Assembly: GCF_000142905.1 (NCBI RefSeq) | Contig: NW_013657613.1 | Coordinates: 83,699 to 147,092 of the forward strand | DNA length: 63,394 nucleotides | Source: Thecamonas trahens ATCC 50062 | Taxonomy: Eukaryota > Apusozoa > Apusomonadida > Apusomonadidae | Direction: 5' to 3' | Shown here: positions 28,238 through 39,279 of the stretch, one piece after another | Position numbering within the stretch: position 1 is the first letter of the stretch | Layout: each line of letters starts with the position of its first letter | Translations under genes and position numbers: made by a program | Notes under the pieces: generated by a model | The model's database searches: none | What the model saw: the letters and a program-made list of their open reading frames with translations, nothing else | Told to the model about the DNA's origin: nothing

Positions 28238-31200
28238 ATGGCGTCAAGGCCATACTCGCCCATTGCGAGCCCAAGACCTGTGACGCCCACCTCTGACCTT
28301 GCTGCGGCTTCGATCATGTCGAAGAGTGATGATATGATGATGAGCAAGCATGGCCATGAGGCTGACCAAGATCATCATCATGATCACGACAACAATCATG
28401 ACAAAGGTCTTGATCAAGATGGCCACGACTCGGTGCCTGGGACGAACGACGCCAGCCGACGGCCCCAAGCTCAGCCAGCTTCCCGCCCTTTTGCAGCCTC
28501 GGACGGCTTGCTGCGAACGCCACCACCAGCCATGCGCAAGGGCTTTGCGAGGGACGGGGACTCGGACGAGATGCTTGCGGACGAGCCGTCACCAAGGACC
28601 TTTGTGCCGTCGCCCACGCCTCCGCCCACCTCACCGGCCGCTCCATCGCCTGTTCCTGGTGGCGAGAGCAGCTCGAGTGCTGACGAGCCTGATGGAAGCG
28701 AGCGCCAGCGGAAGCGCTCGATTCTGGCGCAGCTCAACTCCAAGGAGGCCCAGGATCGCCGCCAGCGAAGCAAGGCTGCGGTTGCATCGAGCCTAGTTCT
28801 TGACTCGGTTGTCCGGGTCTCCAACACGGGTCACTTTGGCGTCATTCGTTTTGTGGGTGAGACCAAGTTTGCGCCGGGCCTTTGGGTCGGCCTCGAGATG
28901 GAGGAGCCTGTCGGCAAGCACGACGGTCTCCGAGATGGCGTGCGGTACTTTCAGGCCCGATACAAGCACGCGCTCTTTGTGCGGCCGTCGCGGGTCAAGG
29001 TCATTCTCCGCCCGCACGTAAGCGCGTCTGTTGCATCGCCACCGCGTCCGTCGACTGCCCCAGCAGTCTCGGCGCCGCGGTCGTCGACAAGCGTGCCGGC
29101 AACAACCGCGACTTCGACTCACTTTTCGCGCCGCTCGCGGTCCGAGCTCGACCGCTCGCGCGCGTACCGCGATCGCGACATGCTCGCCAAGCTCAGCGTT
29201 GGCACCCGCGTCACACTCCGCGATCGTAGTGTGCCGGGCACAGTCGCTTACATCGGCCGAATCGACCGCCCGGCCCACACCTCCCGCCCTGCCACTGCCA
29301 GCCGCAGTCAAAAGGAGGTCAGCGACGTCTTTGTTGGCGTTGCGCTCGACGTCGCCGCCGGCAAGAACGATGGCTCAGTCAAAGGCACCCGGTTCTTCAC
29401 CTGCAAGCCACAACACGGGGTCTTTGTCCGCCCCTCGGCCCTTGCCCTACTCAAGGTCAAACTCAAGCCGCAGGCTGTCGCCGGTGCAACGCCAGAGTCT
29501 ACCGGCGCCTCAGCTCCACCACCGGCACTTTCGCTGCCGGTCAAGCCGACGCCGCGCCCGGCCCGCCACCAGCGGTCATTACAGGGCCATCGGGCTCGCT
29601 CTCACCGTCGACAGCGTCGGGGCCATCGACGCCGACCTCGCCCGAGGACGCGAACCGGTCGTTTTCGTTCTCAGGCTACGACGAGTGCCTCTCAGGCCCA
29701 TTGGCCGAGCCATCGGACGGCCTCTTGCCGAAGCGCAAGTCACCGGGGCGGCGGCGGCTCGGCAGTTCGCCGTCAATAGCCAAGACGGGAGCGGGCGCGG
29801 GCGCAAACGCAAGCAAGAAGCCGCGGGCGTCGCGGACGCTCGGCTTTCGGCTCGGCGCTACTGAGCCGCCGGCGCGAGCTTTAGATCCGGATACCACTCC
29901 AGCGCCTGCCCGCGATTACACCTGGAACGAGCGGTTTCAGGAAGTGGTTCACCTGCCAGCACTCACGCCTGCGCAGGCCGAGGTCAAGGCGCAGGCCATC
30001 GCGCAGCTGTCGCAGGAGCTGGTGGCAGCGGCGACGCCGGTCGTCAAGACCATTGTCAACGAGCTCCACATTCCGTTCCCGGACAAGACTATCAAGCCGG
30101 TGACGCAGAGCGTGGGCGGAATGGCCGGTGGCGACAAGTACATTCGCGATGGCCTGTTCTTCAAGCTCGCTCGCGACGTGACCGGAGCGTACGGCGGGGA
30201 TGAGAACGCGGCACACGCGGCGCACCACGAAATGGATGCGCTTGCGGCACTGCTCAAGGCCAACATTCCGGGCCTACACTTTCCGCTCACGGCAGTCATT
30301 TCGTACTGCGGGCACACGGTGTCGGTCGCATCGCTGCTCCCGATCGATGCCAGCACACTGGTGTACGGGTCTGCTGACGGCGGAGCGACGCTTGTCAAGT
30401 CGAACCACGATATGGATGCGATGATGCAGCTTGCAGGCTCGGCGCTTAACCTCAAGGGCCACGTGGTGAGCGGCTCGCGGAGTGTGGCGGCCGGCTCGCG
30501 GCGGAGCGACGCCTTTGTGTTTCACGGTCCAGCCGACATGGAAGGCCATCTCGGGCACGATGGACGGTTCTATGTGGTCGACATGGCCCGTTTGTTTCCG
30601 CCCGAAGCACCGGCGAGTGACGCGCCCAAGGGCACCATCTTGTACCGACTGCTGCGGCCCGAGGCTGTGGCGGCGGCGCCGACGCCGCTGTCGTCGGACG
30701 CGTTCTCGCGGATGGGCCGCCACAATCACCATCTGCACAACACCGAGGTGGCTCATGCCACGGCGGCACTCTACACGCACACCATTCCCGTGCTGGCTAG
30801 GGAGCTCCTGGCGGCCGAGTCGGAGCACGCACTGTCGGCAACGGCGCTCGCCAGTTCAAGTCTCGGCTTTTTTGCGTCGCGCGGGCTCTCGACCCGGCAC
30901 CTCGGCGCGTTGCGATCGCACGTGCCTGCAGCTTCCGACGGCGTGGCTGCACACTTGCGCGAGTGGTTGACGACGTACATGGTGGCGCACACGTTTGGGG
31001 CGCAGTTGTCTGCGTCGTTGCGGCGGACGCTGCGCAAGCGGCGCAACCGGATCTCGCGCAAGACGCTTGTGGTACAGCATTTCAACGCGCTGCTCGCGTG
31101 GCAGGTGACGGATCCATTTGGCATTGTGGCCTCGATGGGCAAGACCCGTCTGGCCAAGCCTGGGCGGCGGTGTCCGCTGGGCGGCTTTTGGTGTGGCGCG

Positions 31201-33810
31201 CTGTTTCGCGGCATTGAGAAGCGGTTTGTGGGCTTTCCGGACGTCCATGACGGAGCCGTGCCCAAGGCTGCGGCTGTGCCTGTGGCGTCGACGCTGACGG
31301 CCTGTCCGCGGTGCGCATGGCTACGCGGAGCGGTTGATCGTGAGCTGGTGTTCAAGATGGCGTGTGCGACGACAGGCGTTCGATTCGAGGTGACCTCGTC
31401 GTACCTTGCGCCCGAGACGATGGCGCCGCTAAGCGTGGAGCAGCTTGCAGGCGTAGGGGTGGTCTCGCGGCACCTGGAGGTACTCCCGCTTGTTCATGCC
31501 TCGACCGAGCTTGACACAGTGTATGCGAGCGAGCTTGCACGGCTGGCGCGACTGGCGGACGAGGCTGGCGCGCGGGGTCTTGATGGCGCGCAGGTGAGCG
31601 GAGGCGGGTTCTTGATCCCGCAGCTGCAAGTGGCTGTGGACGCGACGGTGCCAGGGCGAGCGGTCAAGGTGGTGCGGGCCATGGTGCGGGTCCATCTCAA
31701 TGTGGCAGAGCTTGCCGCAGCGTCAGGCGAGGAGGCGCAGGCGGTGTCGGCGTTCCGGGCTGGGCTTCATCTGGCGGGCCTGGTGTGGGGAACTGGTGAT
31801 CTGGCACATCTCTATGCATGGCAGCAGTACGCAGATGTGGTGTCTCGGATGGACGGTGGCGGGCTTCAAGTGGCTCGGGTCACGTACGAGTGGCTACTTG
31901 CACAGCTGCCTGGAGCGCCGGGCCCGCCGCCGACGGCGCAGGCAGTGCCGCTGTATGTAGATGTGCAGAACAATCTGGGCAATGTGTTGATGGCGTTGGG
32001 TGACGAGGCAGGAGCTGTGGAGGCGTACTCGGCGGCGGTTGCGCTGCGGGAAGCGGATGGTATGCGTGCTGAGGCGCTGGTCAACGTCCTCAATAACCTA
32101 GCGCTGGCTCACTCGAGCAGCGAGCCGGACAAGGCGCTGGCGCTCTTCCAGCGAACACTCAAGCTGCTTGACGGCGGGTTGGTGATGGACAAGGCAGCGC
32201 GTGCGATGGTGCTGAACAACATGGCGGTGCTTGTGGAGCGGTCGCTGGTGGACGTAGCAGGTGGAGGCGGCGGGCTACTAGCGCCTGCGCGGCGGATGAG
32301 TCAGGTGAGCGGGGCAGAGGCGCGGGTGCTGGCGATGTACTCACGGGCGCACGCGCTCAAGGCGAAGAGCCTGCCGGCAGATGATGAGCGGCTGGCGTCG
32401 ACGGCGTTCAATCTGGGGCGGCTTGCGGTGGTGCTGGGGTGCTACGGCGAGGCGCTGCCGTATCTGACGCCGCTGGCGGCATCGGGTTCGACCGAGGCTG
32501 GGGTGCTTGTGGCGCGTGCGCACATCGGACTGGGTGCGCCAAGCAAGGCGCTGCCTGTGCTCTATGGACTTGTGGAGGACGCGCGACGCGGTGTGCGGCG
32601 CGGGAGCGAGCGAAAGGCTGTATTTGCAGCGGTGTGCGCGCTGGCAGAGCACTACGAGGCGCTGGCGGGCGCGCAAGCGGCGGCGGGACAGCTGAGCGGC
32701 GCGCGGCGGAGCTATCTGCTGCTACTGCAGATGCTTGCGCGGGTGTATGGGCCGCGGCATCCTGTGCTGTGCCGGCCGTTGCGGCGTGTGGCGCAGGTGC
32801 TTGTGGGCGAGTGCAAGTTTGACGGCGCGCGGCAAGCGCTGGCGTACGCATGCGGGATTTGCGACGCAGTGTTCGGGCCCGAGGTGACTGCGCTGTCGGG
32901 AATGATGGCGGCGCTGGGGCATGTGGTGTGCGGGGTAGGCAGCTCTGCCGAGAGCGTGTCGCTTGCGGGCGCGCTGTTTGCGTTTGACGCGCAGACAGCA
33001 GAGCTTGCGCACGGGGCGTCGTCGCCGCGGATGGTTGATGCGCTCAACAATCTCGGGTGGTGCCAGCTGCAGGCCGGCGAAGTGGGCCGCGCGGTAGCGG
33101 TGTTTGAGCGAGCGCTTGCCGCGTCCAAGGAGGCGTCCGATGGAGCGCATCTGGGCGCGCGGGCACGGGTGCTGAACAATCTGGCGTTTGTGCGGCTGGA
33201 GGCGAGCGAGTTTGACGAAGCCGAGGCGCTGCTGCGGCGGGCATTGTTCATTTGCGAGCGGGTGCGCGGGCCTGAGCACATCGACCTTGCGGTGGTGCTG
33301 ACCAACTTGGCAGGAGTCTACGTCCGGACCGGCAACTACACACTCGCTGAGTCGATGCTCTACCAGTCGTTGCGAATCAAGACCAAGGTGCTCTCGCCTG
33401 CGCACCCGTCGCTGGTGGCTAACCTGGAGCTCCTGGCCGGTCTCCACGCGTCACGCGGGCAGATGGCAACGGCGCGGCGGCTACTGGAGGGCGCGCAGGC
33501 GGCGGCAGAACGGGCGCTCGGCAGCGAGCATCCGCTGCTGGCGCGGATGCGCGAGAACACCGCGCTGGTTCAGGCCGGATCGATGGTGACGGCGAGCTCG
33601 GCCTGGCTCACCGCCGACCACCTCATTGTCGCCCGCGAAGCACCCGTCCACGCCATCGGCAACAACGGCGGCTCGCTTGTGGTCCCGCAAGCTCAGCTCT
33701 GGCAGGACTTTCCGGCCGATGTTGAGGCTGTCCGCTGTGCTGCCGACGCCTCTGACCTCTTGCCGTGGAGCGATGTGGTGGGCGAGAACGGAGCTGACAG
33801 TTATAGTTAG
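28238..33810 (+). CDS. CAP-Gly / CLU / TPR giant protein (frame change or small intron at 29.5 kb)
   Basis: The 5' part (ATG 28238) has an acidic His/Asp-rich start and two CAP-Gly domains (about residues 189-258 with GKHDG; about 322-408 with GKNDG), which bind tubulin tails or EB proteins. The 3' part (open through 33810) has a CLU domain (GGMAGGDKYIRDGLFFKLAR, HLGHDGRFYVVDMARLFPPE) and many TPRs ending in kinesin-light-chain-like repeats (ALNNLGWCQLQAGEVGRAV, EHIDLAVVLTNLAGVYVRTG). CLU proteins bind mRNAs of mitochondrial proteins and position mitochondria. The two parts lie one frame apart and overlap. The 3' frame has no ATG before MAGGDKY inside the CLU domain, so it cannot start alone. 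A 101-nt intron (29484-29584, weak donor GTGCAA, acceptor TTACAG) would join them into 1823 aa; a missing base is the alternative. The joint is inferred. Confidence 0.75.
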
Positions 33811-34056
33811 ATGAATGACATGCATAGATGACAGCAGATGACCGCGATGGATGATGGTGACAGTGTGCGATGGCTCGCTGCGAGGGTTGGCAAAGGCGGC
33901 AGTGCGGGTGAGCTGGGGTGAGGGGAGGAAGCGGCGCTATTAGAGGGCACTTTTTGGTGCGCCCCTTTTTGCAGCTGAATGAATGGCAAAACGGCTACCA
34001 CTGGCACTGAACGTCACACGGTCACACGGCTCTCTGCAAGACAAGCTCGCCCAAGC
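33811..34056. other. Short intergenic region
   Basis: About 245 bp between two plus-strand genes. A GATGAC/GATGGATGATGG-rich stretch lies at 33811-33865. Nothing else recognised. Confidence 0.4.
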
Positions 34057-35903
34057 ATGTCCGGCATAGCCAAGTGGGACTTTGAGGGGCGAGAGTATGG
34101 CGACGCAACATTTGTTGCAGGCGACCGCATAGAGTGTATCTTCCTCACAGACCACCCTGAATGGTACGCATGGCGGTGTGGGTTGTGGGGGGGTTGGGGG
34201 GGGGGGGTTGGGGAGGGTGGCGGGGAGGGGGGAAGGAGAGGGAGGGAAGGGGGTTGGGGGTGGGGGGGAGTAAGGGCAAGACTATGTGTGTCTTCAGCAT
34301 GTGTGTCTTCAGCATGTGTGTCTTCAGCATGTGTGTGTGTGTGTGTGTGTTTATGTGTGTGTATGGAGGGGAGAGGGTTGGGAGCGGGTTGCTGAGCCGA
34401 GCGTAGCTAGCTGGCGACGCATGCGCATGTTTACGGCCTTTCTCCGCCGCTCGGCGATTGCGCGGAGGGGAGGCGGGGGGGGGGGGCAACTATGTACCGC
34501 TCCTTGGTGCGAGGGAAGAAGGGAAATGGCGTGAGTTTTGGATATGTTAGGGTGGACAATGCATAGCACAGACTTGTGCTTCTTGCATGTGTTTACCTGT
34601 TACGGTGGGGGCGGGTAGCCCCTGCCCCGTCCCGTCCCGCAACGTGGTGATCAATTCCCGCGAGATCATGACCGGTTTGATCACGAGTGGGTGGCGGGGG
34701 AGGGGGGGGGGGTACGCAGAAGGAATGGAGAAAGTTACTGACGTGAGAGTGTGGCTACAGGTACATTGGAACTGTTGCGGGCAAGGTGCCGAGTGTGGGG
34801 ATTTTTCCGGCCAAGTACGTGGAGCTAGAGGCCGAGAGCAACGAGGTGTTGGCCTTGCCCACCCGCGGGGTGGTGACCAAGCCGTTTCGGCTGAACGAGC
34901 AGGGGTGGGGCAAGGCCCTGCCGGAGGAAGCGGCAAGCAAGCTGCTGGAGCTGGAGACCGGCGACTTTGTGTACTTTGTCATGACCACTGCCGCGGACGA
35001 CTGGCTCTACGGCGAGTCGCACGGGGAATGTGGTTATTTTCCGGCGGCGGTGGTCAACCTCCTCGAGCCGGTCTACCCGCCAGAGATCCCTCCGCGCAAG
35101 GTCGGCCCTGCCACGAGTGGAAGCGGCGACAAGGGCGAGAGCCAGGGTGAGGGCGAGGACGGCGTGCCTAAGATGCGCGAGCGAGCGTTTTCCGGGCCGC
35201 GGCGGCGATCCGGGACAGGACCGCTGCCGTGGATGCCCGACGCGGCGCGGCTGAAGTCGCGGACGCGGGCCGAGTCGGATACGCAGCAGCGCGGGATTGG
35301 TGGTGGCGAGGGCGGCGAGCGGCGATCGACGATGGCAGCGGGGCGGCGGCGGCTGCCGACGCCCGGCGAGGGCCACAAGGCTGTGGCCGGACGGCGCTGT
35401 CGGTGTCGGGCAAGCGCGACCTGCCTGCGCCGCCGATGGCGCCCAAGCCAGCGACGCTGCCTGGAGCTGCGAGCGATGGCGAGAGTGAGGCGCGGGCGGC
35501 TGCGCCGCCACCACCGGTTGCGGGCTCGACGCTTGCTGTGCGCAAAGTGCTGTACCTTGCCACGGCCCTGTACGCGTACTCGGACAATGAGGTTGCCCGG
35601 CTCGAGGTGGAGGTTGGCGACCAGTTTGAAGTCCTCAACGACAAGGGCGATTGGTGGTGGGTCTACTCCAAGCGGCTGGAGAAGGAAGGCTACGTGCCGG
35701 GCAACTACATGGAGCGGGTTGCAGCAAGCGAGGCCGGCGTGCCGAGTGCAATGAGCACGAGCGCAGAGGCTGGCCGGCCTGAAGTGCAGTCCAAGCCCAA
35801 GAGCAAAGGCAAGAAGAAGAAGAAGGCTGCGCCGCCGCAGCTGCCGTCGCGGGCCAAGTCCAAGCTGTATCAGAAGAAGGGCCAGTTGCCGGTGAATGGG
35901 TAA
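34057..35903 (+). CDS. Triple SH3-domain adaptor (two exons plus one unresolved frame change)
   Basis: Exon 1 is 34057-34163 and exon 2 starts at 34761; the 597-nt intron (donor GTACGC, acceptor GGCTACAG) is G-rich. The join forms EWYIGTVAGKVPSVGIFPAKYV, the core of a first SH3 domain begun in exon 1 (AKWDFEGREYGDATFVAGD). A second SH3-like domain (FVYFVMTTAADDWLYGES ... GYFPAAVVNLLE) follows. After a Ser/Arg-rich linker the reading frame must shift, between about 35335 and 35410, to reach a third SH3 (ATALYAYSDNEVARLEVEVG ... DWWWVYSKRLEKEGYVPGNY) and a Lys-rich tail. SH3 domains bind proline motifs, often at the actin cortex. A missing base or an intron (a GTGAGG donor lies at 35147) could explain the break. 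Confidence 0.78.
34164..34760. repeat. G-rich intron with TCTTCAGCATGTG triplication
   Basis: This intron of the SH3 gene contains long G tracts (about 34185-34270 and 34473-34487), three copies of a 15-bp unit with TCTTCAGCATGTG (about 34291-34335) and a (GT)n run (about 34330-34352). Confidence 0.8.
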
Positions 35904-35949
35904 AGAAGAGAAGACAGGAGGAACGTGGATGGGAGGGAGGTATAGCCCT

Positions 35950-37046
35950 TTAACAGGAGGACATGACAGCGGCGCGGATCTTAGAAATGAGGCTCATGAT
36001 CTCTTCCGAGTCTGGGCGGTCCTTGAAAGCGGCTGCGGCGAGGTGAGCGGTGATGCTTGCCGGGTCCGTGGGCGAGACCTCGGACTTTTTCACCTTCTTG
36101 GTCGACTTGTCGGAGAGCGGGAGCTTGCCGGTGGTGCGGTAGCGCTCGACGGCCTTTGCGGCCTTTGCCCTGGACGCCTCCTTGCGCTTCTGCTTCTTGA
36201 GCTTCTCATTCTGCAGGAACTTGTGGATGAGTGACGAGTCGAGGATGTTGTCCTCGCTCTCCCAGGTGGCCTGGGCGACAGGAAAGTCCTTCCACTTGAT
36301 GAGGTACTCGCGGCGGCCCTTGCGGAGGCGCTTGCGGAGGATGTCCTCGACCACATACACGCCGTCTTCCAGCTCCTGGTCCGACTCGTCAGCCATGTCG
36401 GTGTCGCCCGCGCCGGTGTTTTCGGCACGGCGGCGCAGCATACGCAGCTTGCGCTCGTTGGTCGAGCCCTTTGGCCGCCCGCGGCGCTTCTTGGGCTTGC
36501 TCGCCGAGCTCTGACCGCCGCTCGCCGCCGCTGTGCTCTTCTGCCGCTTGGGGGTCGGCAGCTCCTCGCCCCCGCTGGCGTTTCCAGCTTCGTCCATGAT
36601 CAGCAGCACGCTCGCGGCGGCAGCTCCAGCCGAGTCTGTTGGCGCGGATGCGGCGACGGCCACCGACGAGCTTGCCGAGCCTGCCTTCTTCCGCGACGCC
36701 GAGCGCTTGCGCTTCCGCGACTTGTCATTAGCGACGACCATGTCCTCAACCTTGTTGCTGATGTCCTCGGAGGACTCTTGCGAAGGTCCTTCCGACGAGC
36801 TCGAAGCCTTTGGCATCTCTTCCACGTCATTGTCATCATCAACCAGACTCACATCATCAACTCCACCAGACGATGATGCCTTGGTGGCCTTTCTGTCGTC
36901 TGCCGACGGAATGGATGACTTGGGCGACTTGCCATCATCATCATCATGATCAGCAGCAGGCGAACGAGGGGCAGCAGCCGTGGCAGCCGATGAAGTCGAA
37001 CGAGTGTCACCAGCAGCACCAGCAGCACCAGCAGCACCAGCAGCAC

Positions 37047-37078
<32 letters not shown>

Positions 37079-37278
37079 GCACCAGCAGCAGCAGTAGCAC
37101 CAGCAGCAGCACCAGCACCAGCAGCACCAGCAGCAGCAGTAGCAAGGGCAGTCGTCCGTCCACTTGCTTCCTTCCCCATAGACAGAGCAAAGGCAAGTCG
37201 CATCTGCCGCTCTTCGTCAAGGGTAGGTGGCTCGAGTCGCTTAGGCGCACGTCGCCTCCGGGAGCCAGGTCGCGGCAT
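35950..37278 (-). CDS. UIM / AT-hook / chromodomain protein
   Basis: Predicted 442 aa. Residues 21-38 (DEERQMRLAFALSMGKEA) fit the ubiquitin-interacting motif, with the A-x-x-x-S core. An Ala/Gly tract encoded by (CAGCAC)n follows, then acidic and Ser-rich regions with basic, NLS-like RKRKRSASRKK. An AT-hook lies at about 263-271 (KKRRGRPKG). A chromodomain occupies about 306-356 (YVVEDILRKRLRKGRREYLI, KWKDFPVAQATWE), keeping the Tyr, Trp and an aromatic third cage position (Phe), so methyl-lysine binding is plausible. The C-terminus is Lys-rich; no chromoshadow domain is visible. It is likely a chromatin reader. The C/T-rich leader on the minus strand supports the ATG, which lies 150 bp from the assembly gap. 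Confidence 0.82.
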
Positions 37279-37427
37279 GGCTAGTGTAGGAGGGGAGAAG
37301 GGAGGGAGAGGGGGGAAGGGGGGAAGGGGGGGAGGGGGGGGGGGGGGTATGCGAGAAGGGTGTGGGGTGTTGGAGAGAGAGTGTGTGTGGAGTGTGTGTA
37401 TGTGTGTGTGGTGGGGGTGGCTCGAAT

Positions 37428-37527
37428 NNNNNNNNNNNNNNNNNNNNNNNNNNNNNNNNNNNNNNNNNNNNNNNNNNNNNNNNNNNNNNNNNNNNNNNNN
37501 NNNNNNNNNNNNNNNNNNNNNNNNNNN
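37428..37527. other. Assembly gap (100 Ns)
   Basis: Exactly 100 N characters, the usual placeholder for a scaffold gap of unknown size. It is flanked by G-rich and (GT)n sequence that probably caused the break, so real content may be missing here. Confidence 0.99.
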
Positions 37528-37803
37528 AGTAACATAATCCCTGTGGTGTGGCGGGAGGTGGTTTGGTTGGTCGGGGGAGGGGAGGGGAGGGGAGGGGAGG
37601 GGGGAGGGGAGGGGGATTGTCAGTGGGCGGTTGTGTCCCTTGTCGACAAGGTGGTTGGTCTTCACGATGTGTTTGAATTGGGTTCGAATTGGATGGGGGG
37701 TTTTTTTTTGAGGGCAAGTGGGCGGTGATGGTGATGGGCATGGGTGATGGTGATGGATGGGGGGGGAAGAGGCATGGGTGATGGTGATGGTGCTGGTGGC
37801 CTG
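37528..37803. other. Intergenic region after the gap
   Basis: A (GGGGA)n tract lies at about 37573-37612. GGTGATGG/GGCATGGGTGATGGTG repeats lie at about 37725-37800. No gene recognised. Confidence 0.5.
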
Positions 37804-39279
37804 TTACGACTGAAGAGTGGCAAGATGGGCCCAGAGATCGGTGGTAAACGCGCTGGCGTCCGAGTCTAGGAGCGGGGTGACGGAAGTGAGGAGGGTGTCG
37901 CGGGCCGAGTCGTCGCGCGGCGCAAGATGCGAGATGACCATGCTCACAAAGTCGGTGTCGACCTCACCAAAGAGAGCTGTGGCCTTGGTCTTCAGCCAGG
38001 GGCGGACGGCGTCGGCGAGGGCATCAGCGTCCGGGAGAGCAGCCCAGTCGAGGGTGGCCGGCGAGGCACGAGAGCGGCTGGAACGCTTGCGGCGCTTGCG
38101 GCGGCGCGGGGCGTCCGAGCCGCCGGATGCAGCATCGTCCGAGCCGGCCGAAGCTTGCGAGTTGTTGTCGGCATCGTCGTCGTCGCCCGAGGCGTCGTCG
38201 TCTGAGCCGTGGCGGTGGCGGCGGCGGCGGCGCTTCTTGCGCTTCTTGCGCTTGCGCTTGCGGCGGCCCGAGGCGTCGTCTGCGTCTGCGCCTGCGTCTG
38301 CGTCTGCCTCGCCCGACGCAGCCTCGTTGTGGCCTTCGTCGGCGTCGCCGCGCTCCTGCCGCTCAGCGCGGCGGTCCTCGTCGTCGCGCATGGCCTCCAT
38401 GCGGCGGGCGGCGGCGCGGCCGGGAGCGCGGGAACGGGCCATCTCGGTCGCGTACATGTTGTCGTCCGGAAGCAGGTCGACGCTGTGGGCGTCGAGGTTG
38501 GCCAGGCCAAGCGAGGCCAGAGCGGCACAGCGCTCAGCATCCGCAGCCTTGGCAGCCGCCTCGTCGGCGAGGATGGCAGCACGGCGCGACTCGCGGCGGA
38601 GCCACTGCTTGACGGCAACCTGGTAGGCGCGGTCGGCGGCAAGCTTCTCCGACTCGAGAGCATCCGCCCGCATCTGAATTGCATGCTTCCGGCGCTCATC
38701 TCGCTCGGCACGAGCACGGAGTTCGCGATCCTCTGCAGCAGCACGATGGCGATCGTAGTTCTCGACGGAAGAGCGGAAGCGAGACTTTTCCTTTGCCAGC
38801 AGATCATCATCATCACCATCACCATCACCATCATCCCCACCATGACCATGACCATGACCATGACGACGAGCAGAGCGATCAGACGACAAAGTAGTAGTAG
38901 CAGCAGCAGCATTTGCCATAGTGGTCGAGTAGTGGTTTGCGAGGAGTTGATCGAGTTTGAGACGAATCTTTGCTCTCCTTGCCGAAGCCGAGTCATCCGG
39001 AGGAAGAGCAGCGAGAGCGTCTGCCAATTGAGCATCGACCTTGATTTCCAAACAAGTGTCATCAATACGAAAGCCATTGAGGAGAGCAAGGGCATCTCCC
39101 ACATGACTCACTTGATCATACTCTGCAATGCCAAAGGTAGCAAAGGTCTCCGGTGACTTGGGCTCCGCCACTCGTTGCAGGTTGTCCACCTTGCCTACAG
39201 CAGAGAGGAGCGAGTGGAGGAGGCTGTTGGGCACTCGCGGGGGAATGCTCCCCACAAACACTGCGTGGGGTCCGCTCAT
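37804..39279 (-). CDS. RBM25: RBM25-like RRM and PWI splicing factor
   Basis: Predicted 491 aa. Residues 5-80 form an RRM (HAVFVGSIPPRVPNSLLHSL, FATFGIAEYDQ, CLEIKVDAQ) in the divergent form typical of RBM25, followed by the KLDQLLANHYSTT-type linker. A long charged, Arg/Glu-rich coiled region and basic/acidic low-complexity tracts fill the middle. The last 80 residues form a PWI domain (LADAVRPWLKTKATALFGEV, DFVSMVISHLAPR). RBM25 promotes alternative 5' splice-site use through U1 snRNP and exonic CGGGCA motifs. The gene is intronless here. Animal RBM25 is longer (about 840 aa), mostly because of the central charged region. Confidence 0.85.
   Translation of the reverse strand: MSGPHAVFVGSIPPRVPNSLLHSLLSAVGKVDNLQRVAEPKSPETFATFGIAEYDQVSHVGDALALLNGFRIDDTCLEIKVDAQLADALAALPPDDSASARRAKIRLKLDQLLANHYSTTMANAAAATTTLSSDRSARRHGHGHGHGGDDGDGDGDDDDLLAKEKSRFRSSVENYDRHRAAAEDRELRARAERDERRKHAIQMRADALESEKLAADRAYQVAVKQWLRRESRRAAILADEAAAKAADAERCAALASLGLANLDAHSVDLLPDDNMYATEMARSRAPGRAAARRMEAMRDDEDRRAERQERGDADEGHNEAASGEADADAGADADDASGRRKRKRKKRKKRRRRRHRHGSDDDASGDDDDADNNSQASAGSDDAASGGSDAPRRRKRRKRSSRSRASPATLDWAALPDADALADAVRPWLKTKATALFGEVDTDFVSMVISHLAPRDDSARDTLLTSVTPLLDSDASAFTTDLWAHLATLQS

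Noticed and set aside
28238-29779. CAP-Gly gene ending at the stop at 29779
   Set aside because: The last 70 codons turn Arg/Ser/His-rich and look like an out-of-frame shadow of the downstream coding frame, so a join to the CLU frame is preferred.
37241-37741. Open frames running through the N gap
   Set aside because: They only exist because N codons are not counted as stops.
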